From Achromobacter insolitus (GTDB lineage Bacteria > Pseudomonadota > Gammaproteobacteria > Burkholderiales > Burkholderiaceae_B): a stretch of 64,000 nucleotides of DNA. A model generated the notes under the pieces. That model was not told where the DNA came from, searched no databases, and worked only from the letters and a program-made list of their open reading frames with translations. The stretch spans positions 372,001-436,000 of the forward strand of contig NZ_NJIF01000003.1 of NCBI RefSeq assembly GCF_002209555.1, read 5' to 3'. Positions 15,619 to 23,687 of this stretch are shown in pieces. Position 1 is the stretch's first letter. The number at the start of each line of letters is the position of its first letter. The position numbers and the translations under genes were made by a program.

Positions 15619-17169
15619 CTAGGCCGCGTGTATCACCACCCGATTTCGCCCTTGCTGCTTGGCGGCGTACAGGGCGGCATCCGCGGCCTGAAAGACCTTT
15701 TCCACGTCCGCGCCGCCCGCGGGCCATTGCGCCACGCCGGCCGACACGGTGATCTCAAGCGCGCCGCTCAAGCGGCGCGCTTCTGTCTTGCGGCGCAGGC
15801 GCTCGGCCATGCCAGCCGCCTCTTTCGCGCCCGCGCCGGGCAGCAGGATCAAGAATTCCTCGCCGCCATTGCGGCAAAGAACATCTGTCGGGCGCGAACA
15901 GTCCCGCATCAACTGCGCCATGCCCTGAATCACTTCGTCGCCGGCCGTATGCCCGTAGGTGTCGTTCACGCGCTTGAAGTGGTCGATGTCCAGCGCGACC
16001 ACCGCAAAGGGCGTGTCCGCCGCCTGCAGCGTATCCACGGCCTGCCGCGTGCCGCGGCGGTTGCGCAACCCGGTCAAAGGGTCGGTAATGCTGGCCTGGT
16101 TGAGCTTGCCGATCTTGTCCTGCAGATTCGTGTAGCTCCGTATCACTGCGCGCTTCAAACGCTGCGCCTCGAAGTACCAGGCCTTGACCGAGCGCACCCG
16201 CTGCATGGCCACGGCCATATCATGGTGTTCGACGTTGGTCGCCAGCTGCGATAGCGGCTGCGAGATCTTGCGCGCGCACCACCAGATCGCCAGAAGGAAG
16301 ACCATGGCGAAGGGCGCCGCGTACCGCACCAAGGCCCAGGTGAGGTCGTGCAGCGGCTCCAGCGTGGCCTGTGCCGGACGCTGCGCCACTACCCCCCAGC
16401 CGCTGCGCGGCACGGGCGCGTAACCGGCCAGCATGTCCACACCGCGCGTATTGATCAGACGTTGCGCGCCGTGCTCGCCGCGCGTCACCGCCCCCACCAC
16501 GGGGTTGCTGCTGACGTCTTCGCCCACGCGATCGTTATCCGCGTGGTAGATCAGCCGGCCATCGCCATCCACCACATAAAGATAGGAACCGTCCTGGTAC
16601 GGGTGCCTGCCCAGCAGCGTATGCAGGGCGCCGTCATTGCGCAGGTAGATCGTGCCGGACACGTAGCCCAGGTAGGCGCCACTGTCTGAATGGATCGGAT
16701 ACGACACATTGATCAGCAGATTGCCGGCGATGGACACATACGGCTTGCTGATCAGCGGCTTGCGTGTCTGCAGCGCCACGCGGCTGCCGGCATTGTCGAC
16801 CCGGGTTCCCTGGTAGCTGCGTATGCCTTGGCTGGCCGCCACGATGATGCCGTCGGCGCGGACGATGGCGACCGAATTGAAACTGGCGGTCTGCTCCCGC
16901 AGGCGCGACACTTCCGTGTTCAGCAATTCCGGCGCATCGAAGCGTCCGGCCACGTGGCGCGCGCTGTATTCCAATTGCTGCAGGGCGGAATCCAGAAAAG
17001 AGTCGGCGCTTTCGGCCAGCTTGGCCGCGTAGACCCGATTGGACTCTAGCGTATTGGCAATGAGCTGTTCGCGCTGCACCCGATAGCTGGCATATAGGGC
17101 GTTGGCGGTGGCGGCCAGGGCACTGAACACGGTAAGCGCAAGCACCAGCCCGCGGAGGTTGATTCGCAT
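15619..17169 (-). CDS. membrane diguanylate cyclase (dCache sensor, GGEEF)
   Basis: A 516-residue protein. The N-terminal membrane anchor is LVLALTVFSALAATANALYA. A periplasmic dCache-like ligand-binding domain occupies about residues 35-285 (for example PYVSIAGNLLINVSYPIHSDSGAYLGYVSGTI). The second membrane segment is FAMVFLLAIWWCA. A GGDEF domain follows from about residue 350, with ASITDPLTGLRNRRG, ALDIDHFKRVNDTYGH and the active-site motif RNGGEEFLILLPG. The inhibitory I-site RPTD lies five residues before GGEEF and is intact, so product inhibition is expected. It should make cyclic di-GMP in response to a periplasmic ligand. It is monocistronic. Confidence 0.9.
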   Translation of the reverse strand: MRINLRGLVLALTVFSALAATANALYASYRVQREQLIANTLESNRVYAAKLAESADSFLDSALQQLEYSARHVAGRFDAPELLNTEVSRLREQTASFNSVAIVRADGIIVAASQGIRSYQGTRVDNAGSRVALQTRKPLISKPYVSIAGNLLINVSYPIHSDSGAYLGYVSGTIYLRNDGALHTLLGRHPYQDGSYLYVVDGDGRLIYHADNDRVGEDVSSNPVVGAVTRGEHGAQRLINTRGVDMLAGYAPVPRSGWGVVAQRPAQATLEPLHDLTWALVRYAAPFAMVFLLAIWWCARKISQPLSQLATNVEHHDMAVAMQRVRSVKAWYFEAQRLKRAVIRSYTNLQDKIGKLNQASITDPLTGLRNRRGTRQAVDTLQAADTPFAVVALDIDHFKRVNDTYGHTAGDEVIQGMAQLMRDCSRPTDVLCRNGGEEFLILLPGAGAKEAAGMAERLRRKTEARRLSGALEITVSAGVAQWPAGGADVEKVFQAADAALYAAKQQGRNRVVIHAA

Positions 17170-17215
17170 GAGGATCGTGTCGGGCAGGATTCGGTTGCGG
17201 CGAGTGCGCGGGATT

Positions 17216-18298
17216 TTACCCGCGCGGGCTGTCTGGGTCGTCCAGCAGGCGCGCCGCAGGCGATTCGGCCGCCGCCCCGGCCCGGAAGTACCCCATCACG
17301 GTGGCCACGCTGGCGTGGCCCGTCATGGCCATGGTGTCGCCCAGCGGGACGTTCTGCCGTCCCGCTTCCGTGACGAAACCCGAGCGCAGGCTGTGGGCCG
17401 AAAACTCGCCTTCCAGGCCCGCCAGCTTGCAGCGTTCCTGCACGATGTCGCGCACCGCGGCCGCAGCCAAGGGTTCGCCGAGCACGCCGCCGCGACGCAC
17501 GCGGCGGAACAGGGGACCTTGCGTGATGCCGCTGGCGCGCAGCCAGGCATCGAGCGCTTCGGCAGCGACGCCCACGATGGGTTTTTGGTCGTTGGCACGG
17601 ACCGTGGCCGACTGATTCGTTTTGGAATGGGCCAGGGCAAACAGAAAGCCATCGGCTGTGCGCCTGGTGTTTTCCACGGACGCGCGCACGACTTCCGAGC
17701 GCCGGCGTCCGCCGCTGGCCCAGGCAAACAGCAGCAGAGCGCGGTCGCGCAAGCCGCGCAGGGAATCGTCGCAGGTCGCGAGCATGGCCTCCAGCGGTTC
17801 GCGCGTCAGCGCCACTTTCTTGGCGGGCGCCACGCCTCGGCGCGCATAGGCCCGGCGGGTTCTGGATAGCAATTCACGCACCGCGGCCCCGCGACAGGGG
17901 TTGGGGTGTCCGTGCAGCTCGTGCGCCTTGGATAAGACGGAAATGCGCTGCAACAGCGTGTTGAGGCTGGGCGCGCCCAATCGGCTCTTGGCCTTCAGGC
18001 GCACCAACTCCTGGTCCAGCGCCAGCGGCAATTCCCATTTCAGGCCTTGTTCGGTCCAGCGTTGGGCGTGGTCGACCACGAACTGGATCACCACCGTTTC
18101 CGGCAAGGGCAGGGCAAAAGGGCGCGCGTACCGCAGCTGGAACCAGGCACTCCAATAGCGAATCGCCGCGCGATAGCTGGCTACGGTGTTGGCGGAACTG
18201 CCTTCGCGCAGCAATGCGCGCGCCGCGGTCTCGGCCTGGCCGTCCAGGGTCTGTGGGTCCAGCGCAGGGAGGGGCGCCTGCAGTTTCAGCTCAGTCAT
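17216..18298 (-). CDS. tyrosine-type site-specific recombinase
   Basis: A 360-residue phage-integrase-family protein with a SAM-like N-terminal core-binding domain (residues about 20-130) and a C-terminal catalytic domain. The catalytic set is complete: Arg199 in ASGGRRRSEVV, Lys226 in HSKTNQ, His302 and Arg305 in AHSLRSGFVTEAG, His328 in MTGHAS and Tyr337 in GYFRAG. The chemistry is DNA strand exchange through a 3'-phosphotyrosine intermediate. It is divergent from a KfrA-like gene across a 147-bp AT-rich region with a palindrome. No tRNA, attachment repeat, phage gene or transposon end is visible nearby, so the target is unknown. Confidence 0.88.
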   Translation of the reverse strand: MTELKLQAPLPALDPQTLDGQAETAARALLREGSSANTVASYRAAIRYWSAWFQLRYARPFALPLPETVVIQFVVDHAQRWTEQGLKWELPLALDQELVRLKAKSRLGAPSLNTLLQRISVLSKAHELHGHPNPCRGAAVRELLSRTRRAYARRGVAPAKKVALTREPLEAMLATCDDSLRGLRDRALLLFAWASGGRRRSEVVRASVENTRRTADGFLFALAHSKTNQSATVRANDQKPIVGVAAEALDAWLRASGITQGPLFRRVRRGGVLGEPLAAAAVRDIVQERCKLAGLEGEFSAHSLRSGFVTEAGRQNVPLGDTMAMTGHASVATVMGYFRAGAAAESPAARLLDDPDSPRG

Positions 18299-18381
18299 GG
18301 TCGGGCAGGGGAGAAAAATCCAAATTTATAATTTTCATTATGTATGCTGTATGATCTCTAACATATATAGCAGATTACCAG

Positions 18382-18400
18382 CGATAAGGTTCCATTATCG
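18382..18400. promoter_or_regulatory. palindrome in recombinase/kfrA divergent promoter
   Basis: CGATAA (18382-18387) and TTATCG (18395-18400) are perfect inverted repeats with a 7-bp spacer. They lie in the AT-rich 147-bp gap (18299-18445) between the divergent recombinase and KfrA-like genes. KfrA-type proteins are autorepressors that bind inverted repeats in their own promoters, so this is the likely operator (inference). Confidence 0.5.
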
Positions 18401-18445
18401 TGGGTAATTATCCTTCATATACAGAATTCGGCACGGAGCAAGCCC

Positions 18446-19486
18446 ATGGCCACGGGAATTACCGAAACTGACGTCTGGAGCGCCGCGGACGCCCTGCTGC
18501 TGGAAGGCGCCCGGCCCACCATCGAACGGGTGCGCCAGAAAATAGGCCGCGGCTCGCCCAACACCGTCAGCCCCTATCTGGAAACCTGGTTCCGCTCATT
18601 GGGCACGCGGATCAAGGATCCGGGTGCATTTGCCGCGCCCGCGGCCGTGCCCGATCCCATTGCGCAGGCAGCGGCTCACTTCTGGGAAGCCGCTCTGTCC
18701 GAAGCGCGGGCCCAACAGGAGCAGGCTTATCGCGGACGCTGGGAAGAGCTGGCGCGCGAAGGGGAGCAGCTCGCGTCTGACGCCGAGCAGTTGCAGCAAC
18801 GCGAAGCCCAACTCGTGCTCCGCGAACAAGACTTGCAGGAAGCGCTCAGGGTGGCGACGTCCCAGCTGGCGGCGGCCGAAGATCGCCTGCAAGCGGCCGA
18901 GCAGCAGTTGCGCCAGCGCGACGACCAACTCAAGCGTGTCCAACTGCAGCTGGAAGATGCCCGCAGCGCCACGCAGGCGGCTTTGTCGGAGACCGACAAC
19001 GTCCGCGCCCAGCACGCCCAGGCGTTGGACGCACTGGAGGCGCGCCATACGGCCCACGAACGTCGCTGGCTGAATGAACTGGACGGCGAACGCAGCGCCG
19101 TAAAGCGCTTGCAGGCGCGCCTGGACGAAGCCCTGGCGGTCCACCAGCAGCAAACGGCGCAGGCGAGCAAAGCGCTGGAGCTCGAACAGGATCAGCGCCG
19201 GCAGGCAGAGCAGGGCGCGCAGGCGTTGCGCACTGAAGTCCAGGCGCTGCAAATGCGCCTGCAGGCGGACGAAGCGGCGGCCAATGCAGCAAAGGCAGCC
19301 AGCCGCGAACGCGAACAGGCGCTCGAGGCCAGGCTTGCCGCCGCAGAATTACGGTCGGCCGAATTCATGGCGCAATTGAAGAGGAAGGACGAGCAATTGA
19401 GCGAACTGACCCGGCATCTGATGGCACAAACCCGGCTTGAAACCGCCGCCCCTGCGCCTATCCCGCCAGCCGGGCAAGGCGCCTGA
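18446..19486 (+). CDS. KfrA-like DNA-binding coiled-coil protein
   Basis: A 346-residue protein. Residues about 1-60 match the KfrA N-terminal DNA-binding domain: TETDVWSAADALLLEGARP followed by TIERVRQKIGRGSPNTVSP. From about residue 85 to 325 the protein is one long coiled coil rich in Glu, Gln, Ala and Arg (for example QLQQREAQLVLREQDL). The plasmid KfrA proteins are autoregulated, alpha-helical DNA-binding proteins linked to plasmid stability. The ATG has GGAG eight bases upstream. The gene is divergent from a tyrosine recombinase, a plasmid-like or element-like pairing in what otherwise looks like chromosomal DNA. Confidence 0.85.
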   Translation: MATGITETDVWSAADALLLEGARPTIERVRQKIGRGSPNTVSPYLETWFRSLGTRIKDPGAFAAPAAVPDPIAQAAAHFWEAALSEARAQQEQAYRGRWEELAREGEQLASDAEQLQQREAQLVLREQDLQEALRVATSQLAAAEDRLQAAEQQLRQRDDQLKRVQLQLEDARSATQAALSETDNVRAQHAQALDALEARHTAHERRWLNELDGERSAVKRLQARLDEALAVHQQQTAQASKALELEQDQRRQAEQGAQALRTEVQALQMRLQADEAAANAAKAASREREQALEARLAAAELRSAEFMAQLKRKDEQLSELTRHLMAQTRLETAAPAPIPPAGQGA

Positions 19487-19503
19487 AGACCAGGGCAGGG
19501 CGT

Positions 19504-19529
19504 TCGCCGGCCGGAGAATGCGCCGGCGA
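19504..19529. terminator. hairpin after KfrA-like gene
   Basis: TCGCCGGC (19504-19511) and GCCGGCGA (19522-19529) form a perfect 8-bp stem with a 10-nt loop between the convergent ends of the KfrA-like gene and the small lipoprotein gene. No T-tract follows. Confidence 0.4.
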
Positions 19530-19554
19530 GCGCGGTTGGCGCGGGATCACAGGC

Positions 19555-19728
19555 CTAATGACCCGGATATACGCCCTGGAACGGCTCGTTGTTTTGTTCG
19601 CCAAAACTCGAAGCGTGGTAATTGGCCGGATCGGCCTTCATGGACATGCTGGAGCCGGATGAACTGGGCGCCGAACAGCCAGCCAGCAGAAACGCCAGCA
19701 ACAAGCCGGCGGTGGTCAGGATCCTCAT
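19555..19728 (-). CDS. 57-residue lipoprotein
   Basis: The start at 19728 is set by GGAGG six bases upstream; the longer frame upstream lacks a ribosome site. The N-terminus MRILTTAGLLLAFLLAGCSA is a clear lipoprotein signal with lipobox LAGC, lipidated at Cys18. The mature peptide has about 40 residues: a Ser-rich linker followed by NYHASSFGEQNNEPFQGVYPG. No domain is recognised. It is divergent from the ydiK gene across a 264-bp region. Confidence 0.7.
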   Translation of the reverse strand: MRILTTAGLLLAFLLAGCSAPSSSGSSMSMKADPANYHASSFGEQNNEPFQGVYPGH

Positions 19729-19992
19729 GGAGAACCTCCGTGGAGTAGCCTGCCGGAAATACGATCCGCGGAGGGTCCGATGAACCGTCATCATCCTTTC
19801 CGGCAGCACGATGCGCGCCGGACGCGGGCGCGAGATCTGCCCGACGGTCCATTTTCCTCCTGCGGTTCTGTACAAGTCCACGGGAATATCGGATAAATTC
19901 GTCAAAAACGCATCCACGTGTATCAGCAGGCAGGCGCCTGCTGACGGTGATGCGTCGGGATTCAGGGCCGCCGGCCCTGTCAGGAGCCGCGC
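19729..19992. promoter_or_regulatory. divergent intergenic region with perfect hairpin in ydiK leader
   Basis: This 264-bp region separates the small lipoprotein gene from ydiK. TCAGCAGGC (19923-19931) and GCCTGCTGA (19936-19944) form a perfect 9-bp stem with a 4-nt loop, 49 bases before the ydiK start. It could be a leader hairpin or an operator. No T-tract follows it, so it is not a typical attenuator. Confidence 0.4.
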
Positions 19993-21123
19993 TTGAATCC
20001 GCTTCCACGCCAGACGGTCGATCTCGCCCGCATCATTCTGGTCATCGTGATCCTGGCCGGCTTGATGGCAGGCAGCCTCTATATCCTGCGCCCGTTCCTG
20101 CCGGGCCTTGTCTGGGCGACCACCATTGTCGTGGCCACATGGCCTGTCATGCAGGCGATACAGCGCTATTGCGGCGGGCGGCGCTGGATCGCGACGATGA
20201 CGATGCTGGTCATCCTGCTGTTCGTCATCGTGCTGCCGCTGTATGAAGTCATTTCAACCCTGGCGCTCCATAGCGGCGCCATCATGGCCGCGGTCAAGCG
20301 GCTGCCCGACTATGCGCTACTGGCGCCGCCCGACTGGGTGCACGGCATTCCGCTGGTGGGCCCCAAGATCGCCCAGGAATGGCAGACCCTGTCGGACGCT
20401 GGCGCCGGCGGCCTGCTGGCCAGGCTGGAGCCCTACCTGACCAGCGCCGTCGCCTGGCTGCTGGGACACGCCGCCATCGTAGGCGCTTTCATGGTGCACA
20501 TGCTGATCACCGTGGTCGTCGCAGGCATTCTCTACACCAAGGGTGAAGTTGCGGTCGATTTCGTGCGGCGCTTCTTCAACCGGCTGGCCGGACAGCGCGG
20601 CCTGGCAGCGGTCAAGCTGGCCGGACAGGCGATACGCGCCGTGGCGCTGGGCATCGTAGTGACCGCCGTGGTGCAGTCCGGCCTGGGCGGCATCGGCCTG
20701 TGGATCGCGGGCGTGCCGGCCGCCGGCATCCTGACCGCATTGATGGTGATGCTGTGCCTGGCACAGCTGGGGCCTTTCCTGCCCATGCTGGGCGGCGTGG
20801 TCTGGTTGTTCCAGAACGACATGAAGCTGGCCGCCGCGATCCTGCTGGTGTGGGCGGTGCTGGTGGCCATGCTGGACAACCTGCTGCGGCCGCTCCTCAT
20901 CAAACGCGGCGTCAATCTATCGTTGCTGCTGATACTGGTCGGCGTATTGGGGGGACTCTTCGCGTTCGGCATCGTGGGCCTGTTCATCGGCCCGGTGATC
21001 CTGGCGGTAACCCATACGCTGCTCAAAGCCTGGATCGACGAAGTGCCAGCGCCCACCGCGCTGACCGCGGACGCCGATCTCGGCCAGACGCCCGCCGAAC
21101 GCGCAGGCTTCCCGCCGGTCTGA
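19993..21123 (+). CDS. ydiK: AI-2E family transporter, YdiK type
   Basis: A 376-residue integral membrane protein of the AI-2E (PerM/TqsA) superfamily. It has about eight membrane segments, starting LARIILVIVILAGLMAGSLYIL, and the family-typical C-terminal half with AGVPAAGILTALMVMLCLAQLG and VGVLGGLFAFGIVGLFIGPVILAVTH. The TTG at 19993 is preferred as start because CAGGAG lies six bases upstream. Despite the superfamily name, export of autoinducer-2 has not been shown for YdiK-type members. A T-tracted hairpin follows the gene. Confidence 0.85.
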   Translation: MNPLPRQTVDLARIILVIVILAGLMAGSLYILRPFLPGLVWATTIVVATWPVMQAIQRYCGGRRWIATMTMLVILLFVIVLPLYEVISTLALHSGAIMAAVKRLPDYALLAPPDWVHGIPLVGPKIAQEWQTLSDAGAGGLLARLEPYLTSAVAWLLGHAAIVGAFMVHMLITVVVAGILYTKGEVAVDFVRRFFNRLAGQRGLAAVKLAGQAIRAVALGIVVTAVVQSGLGGIGLWIAGVPAAGILTALMVMLCLAQLGPFLPMLGGVVWLFQNDMKLAAAILLVWAVLVAMLDNLLRPLLIKRGVNLSLLLILVGVLGGLFAFGIVGLFIGPVILAVTHTLLKAWIDEVPAPTALTADADLGQTPAERAGFPPV

Positions 21124-21197
21124 GCGCCAACGCACCGGATGACGCATTCCGTCGGCGGGCGAGCCGCCAGGGAAGGGCGTAACATCTGCCTCACGTC

Positions 21198-21219
21198 GCG
21201 GGCGCACGGCCCGCTTTTT
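21198..21219 (+). terminator. intrinsic terminator after ydiK
   Basis: GCGGGC (21198-21203) and GCCCGC (21209-21214) form a 6-bp GC stem with a 5-nt loop, directly followed by TTTTT (21215-21219). It lies 75 bases after the ydiK stop codon on the same strand. Confidence 0.65.
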
Positions 21220-21328
21220 CCGCAACACCCCGGCAATACCTCATGATGATGCACCCTCTGGCGTCGCCTATCGGCGCCTTACATTCCTGGCCCGGTTTCG
21301 CAATCTCCATCCGCAAGACGGTGGCGCA

Positions 21329-22054
21329 ATGAGCGAAAGCGTACGCCTGGCCAAGCGCCTGGCCACGGAACTGTCCTGCTCGCGCGGCGACGCCGAACGT
21401 TATATAGAAGGCGGCTGGGCCACCGTGGATGGCCAGCGTGTGGAAGAGCCCGGGTTCCGGGTCGGCCCGGGCCAATCCGTCGGCCTCTTGCCGGGCGCGC
21501 GCCTGGAAGATGCGCGCCCCGTCACCATCCTGCTGCACAAACCCGCGGGCCTGTACGCCAACGACGAGCCCGGCTCGGCGCGCAGCCTGATCCTGCCCGA
21601 GAACCTGATGCCCGGGGACCGCTCGGGCCAACGCTATCTGAAGCGTATGTTCAATGGCATGAAACTCGTCACGCCGCTGGAACGCGCGGCCAGCGGGCTG
21701 GTTGTCTATACGCAGGAATACCCGGTGGCGCGCAAGCTGGTGGAAGAAGGGCGCTACGTCGAGCAAGAGTACGTGGCCCAGGTGTCCGGCCAGCTCAGCG
21801 CCGCCGATCTGGCGCGCCTGCAACGCGGCGTGGCCTACGAAGGCCGCGCCGCAACGCCCATGAAGGTCAGCTGGCAGAACGAAACCCACTTGCGCTTCGC
21901 CTTGAAGACGCCCGCGCCCGGGTTCATCGAATATGCATGCGATACGGTGGGACTGCGCCTGCAAGCCCTGCGGCGTATCCGCATCGGCCGCCTGCCCATG
22001 GCAGGACTGGCTCTTGGGCAGTGGCGCTATCGCCTGGAATACGAACGCTTCTGA
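21329..22054 (+). CDS. RsuA/RluF-like S4-domain protein with altered catalytic Asp
   Basis: A 241-residue protein with an N-terminal S4 RNA-binding domain (VRLAKRLATELSCSRGDAERYIEGGWATVDGQRVEEP) and an RsuA/RluF-type pseudouridine synthase domain. The family active site normally reads GRLD-x-x-(S/T)-x-GL. Here the aligned segment is VTPLERAASGLVVYT, so the catalytic Asp is replaced by Glu. The enzyme may be inactive or act only as an RNA-binding protein. The neighbouring elements PVTILLHKPAG and YVEQEYVAQVSG remain conserved. It is followed after 17 bases by the LD-carboxypeptidase gene on the same strand. Confidence 0.82.
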   Translation: MSESVRLAKRLATELSCSRGDAERYIEGGWATVDGQRVEEPGFRVGPGQSVGLLPGARLEDARPVTILLHKPAGLYANDEPGSARSLILPENLMPGDRSGQRYLKRMFNGMKLVTPLERAASGLVVYTQEYPVARKLVEEGRYVEQEYVAQVSGQLSAADLARLQRGVAYEGRAATPMKVSWQNETHLRFALKTPAPGFIEYACDTVGLRLQALRRIRIGRLPMAGLALGQWRYRLEYERF

Positions 22055-22071
22055 CGGCAGCAGGAATGACT

Positions 22072-23205
22072 ATGGAACAAGCGCCGCAAGGCCAGCGACC
22101 GGAGCGGCACTCCGGACGCAGGGGTTTTCTGATCAATGCGGGCGCGCTGTGCCTGTCCGCCGCTTTGGCGGGCTGCGCGGCCAGGACGCCACAACCGCGC
22201 CGGACACCGCAACCGGCCAGGCCCGCTCCTGCAGCGCCGCCGGTGGCGGGCGCCGCCGCGGCAGTGCCGGCGCTGAAACCCGGTGCGCGCATCGCCATCG
22301 TCGCACCCGCATCCGCCGCCCCCGATGCGGCGGATGAGGCGGCCGAATGGTTGCTGGCGCGCGGCTTTGTGCCGCAGGTCATGCCGGCCTCGCGCTCAAG
22401 GCTGGACGCGCCCTATGACTATCTGGCCGGGACGGACGCCGAACGGCTGGCGGATCTGCACGCCGCCTTCGCGGCGCCGGACGTGGGCGCCGTGTGGTGC
22501 CTGCAAGGCGGCTTCGGTTCCTGGCGCCTGCTGGACCAGCTGGATTTCGACCTGCTGCGACAGAATCCCAAACCGTTCATTGGCTATAGCGACATTACCG
22601 CGCTGCATCTGGCCATGCAGCGGCGCGCCGGCTTCGTGACCTTCCACGGGCCGATGCTTGCGCAGGATTTGCTGGCCGGCAAGCGCGAACCCACCGAATC
22701 TCATCTGCTGTCCATGATTACCGGCCAAGTGGGGCAGGGGACGTGGATCGCGCCGCCCCCTTATGCCACCGCCACGGAACTGGTACCGGGCACGGCGACC
22801 GGTCGCCTGATCGGCGGCAACCTGGCGCTGATTGGGGCGCTGATCGGCTCCGACCACGAAATCGACACCCGCGGCGCCATTCTGTTCATCGAGGACGTCA
22901 ACGAGGCCTTGCCACGTATCGACCGGCTCTTGAGCCAACTGGCGGCCGCGGGCAAGTTCGATGACCTGAAAGGCGTGCTGGTCGGCAACTTCACGCGCAT
23001 TCTGGGCGTGTCCATGGACGATGCCCAGGCTCAAGGGATGTTGTATCCCCTGATACTCGACCAGTTCCGCGGGCGCGGCATTCCGGTACTGGCCGGGTGG
23101 CCCAGCGGCCACGGCGATCCGAACCTGACATTGCCGCTGGGCGCACAGGTAACGCTGGATACGAGCCGCGGCGCGCTGCGCCTGGAGCAAGCGGTGGTGA
23201 CGTAG
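22072..23205 (+). CDS. ldcA: LD-carboxypeptidase (S66), Tat-type lipoprotein
   Basis: A 377-residue peptidase of the S66 family, which removes the terminal D-Ala from murein tetrapeptides during peptidoglycan recycling. The catalytic Ser is in IGYSDITALH, the catalytic Glu in ILFIEDVNE and the His in WPSGHGDPN. The N-terminus GRRGFLINAGALCLSAALAGC combines a twin-arginine motif with a lipobox (LAGC), so it is probably exported folded and lipid-anchored. That differs from the cytoplasmic LdcA of E. coli. A Pro/Ala-rich linker follows the lipidation site. The ATG at 22072 has AGGA six bases upstream; an ATG at 22066 is too close to it. Confidence 0.85.
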   Translation: MEQAPQGQRPERHSGRRGFLINAGALCLSAALAGCAARTPQPRRTPQPARPAPAAPPVAGAAAAVPALKPGARIAIVAPASAAPDAADEAAEWLLARGFVPQVMPASRSRLDAPYDYLAGTDAERLADLHAAFAAPDVGAVWCLQGGFGSWRLLDQLDFDLLRQNPKPFIGYSDITALHLAMQRRAGFVTFHGPMLAQDLLAGKREPTESHLLSMITGQVGQGTWIAPPPYATATELVPGTATGRLIGGNLALIGALIGSDHEIDTRGAILFIEDVNEALPRIDRLLSQLAAAGKFDDLKGVLVGNFTRILGVSMDDAQAQGMLYPLILDQFRGRGIPVLAGWPSGHGDPNLTLPLGAQVTLDTSRGALRLEQAVVT

Positions 23206-23218
23206 CTCTGCAAGAAAT

Positions 23219-23332
23219 GCGCTATTAATGGAGCATAATTTCCAGATATGCTTCATTAATGAATCGAGGCGGTGTTAAAAAATGACTCATTAATAGTGCA
23301 TATTCATCAATAAAGCACTATTATTGAGTCAT
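23219..23332. promoter_or_regulatory. hipBA operator region, four related palindromic half-sites
   Basis: The AT-rich gap before hipB holds four copies of an 18-bp element related to ATGACTCATTAATAGTGC. Sites 23282-23299 (forward) and 23315-23332 (inverted) match with one mismatch and have a 15-bp spacer. Divergent copies lie at 23219-23236 (inverted) and 23248-23265 (forward). The last copy overlaps the hipB start codon. HipB-type antitoxins bind such inverted repeats cooperatively to repress their own operon. Confidence 0.65.
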
Positions 23333-23675
23333 GAAAAAGAAGATCGAACCCAGCTTCGAAGCCGCCGAAGCGCTAGCCCGAATCGGCGCCAACATCCGGA
23401 CCGCCAGGCTGCGCCGCGCCGAAACCGAATCCACGCTGGCCAGTCGCATGGGCGTGTCCCGCGCCACCATCACGCGGCTGGAAAAGGGCGACGGCGGCGT
23501 GTCGCTGGCGTTGGCCATCGAAGCCCTGCTGCAATACGGCTATGCCGACCAGGTCTACGGCCTGGGCGACCCCGAGCTCGACGGCGTGGGCAAGCGCCTG
23601 GACGCCGTGCGCCGCCCGAACCGCGGTAGCGCCAAGGCACCAAATGCGCACCGCGCCGATCCCACCTTGCTGTAG
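23331..23675 (+). CDS. hipB: HipB-like antitoxin, XRE-family HTH
   Basis: A 114-residue protein with one helix-turn-helix of the XRE/Cro type at about residues 17-70: IGANIRTARLRRAETESTLASRMGVSRATITRLEKGDGGVSLALAIEALLQYG. The C-terminal tail is basic and probably disordered. It should neutralise the adjacent HipA-like kinase and autorepress at the palindromes upstream. The HipA-like gene starts 12 bases downstream. Note that the tail (RRPNRGSAKAP) is longer than that of E. coli HipB. Confidence 0.85.
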   Translation: MKKKIEPSFEAAEALARIGANIRTARLRRAETESTLASRMGVSRATITRLEKGDGGVSLALAIEALLQYGYADQVYGLGDPELDGVGKRLDAVRRPNRGSAKAPNAHRADPTLL

Positions 23676-23687
23676 CGTCCGTACATC

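Noticed and set aside
17216-18298. Prophage or integrative element around the recombinase
   Set aside because: No phage, conjugation, tRNA or flanking repeat sequence was seen nearby.
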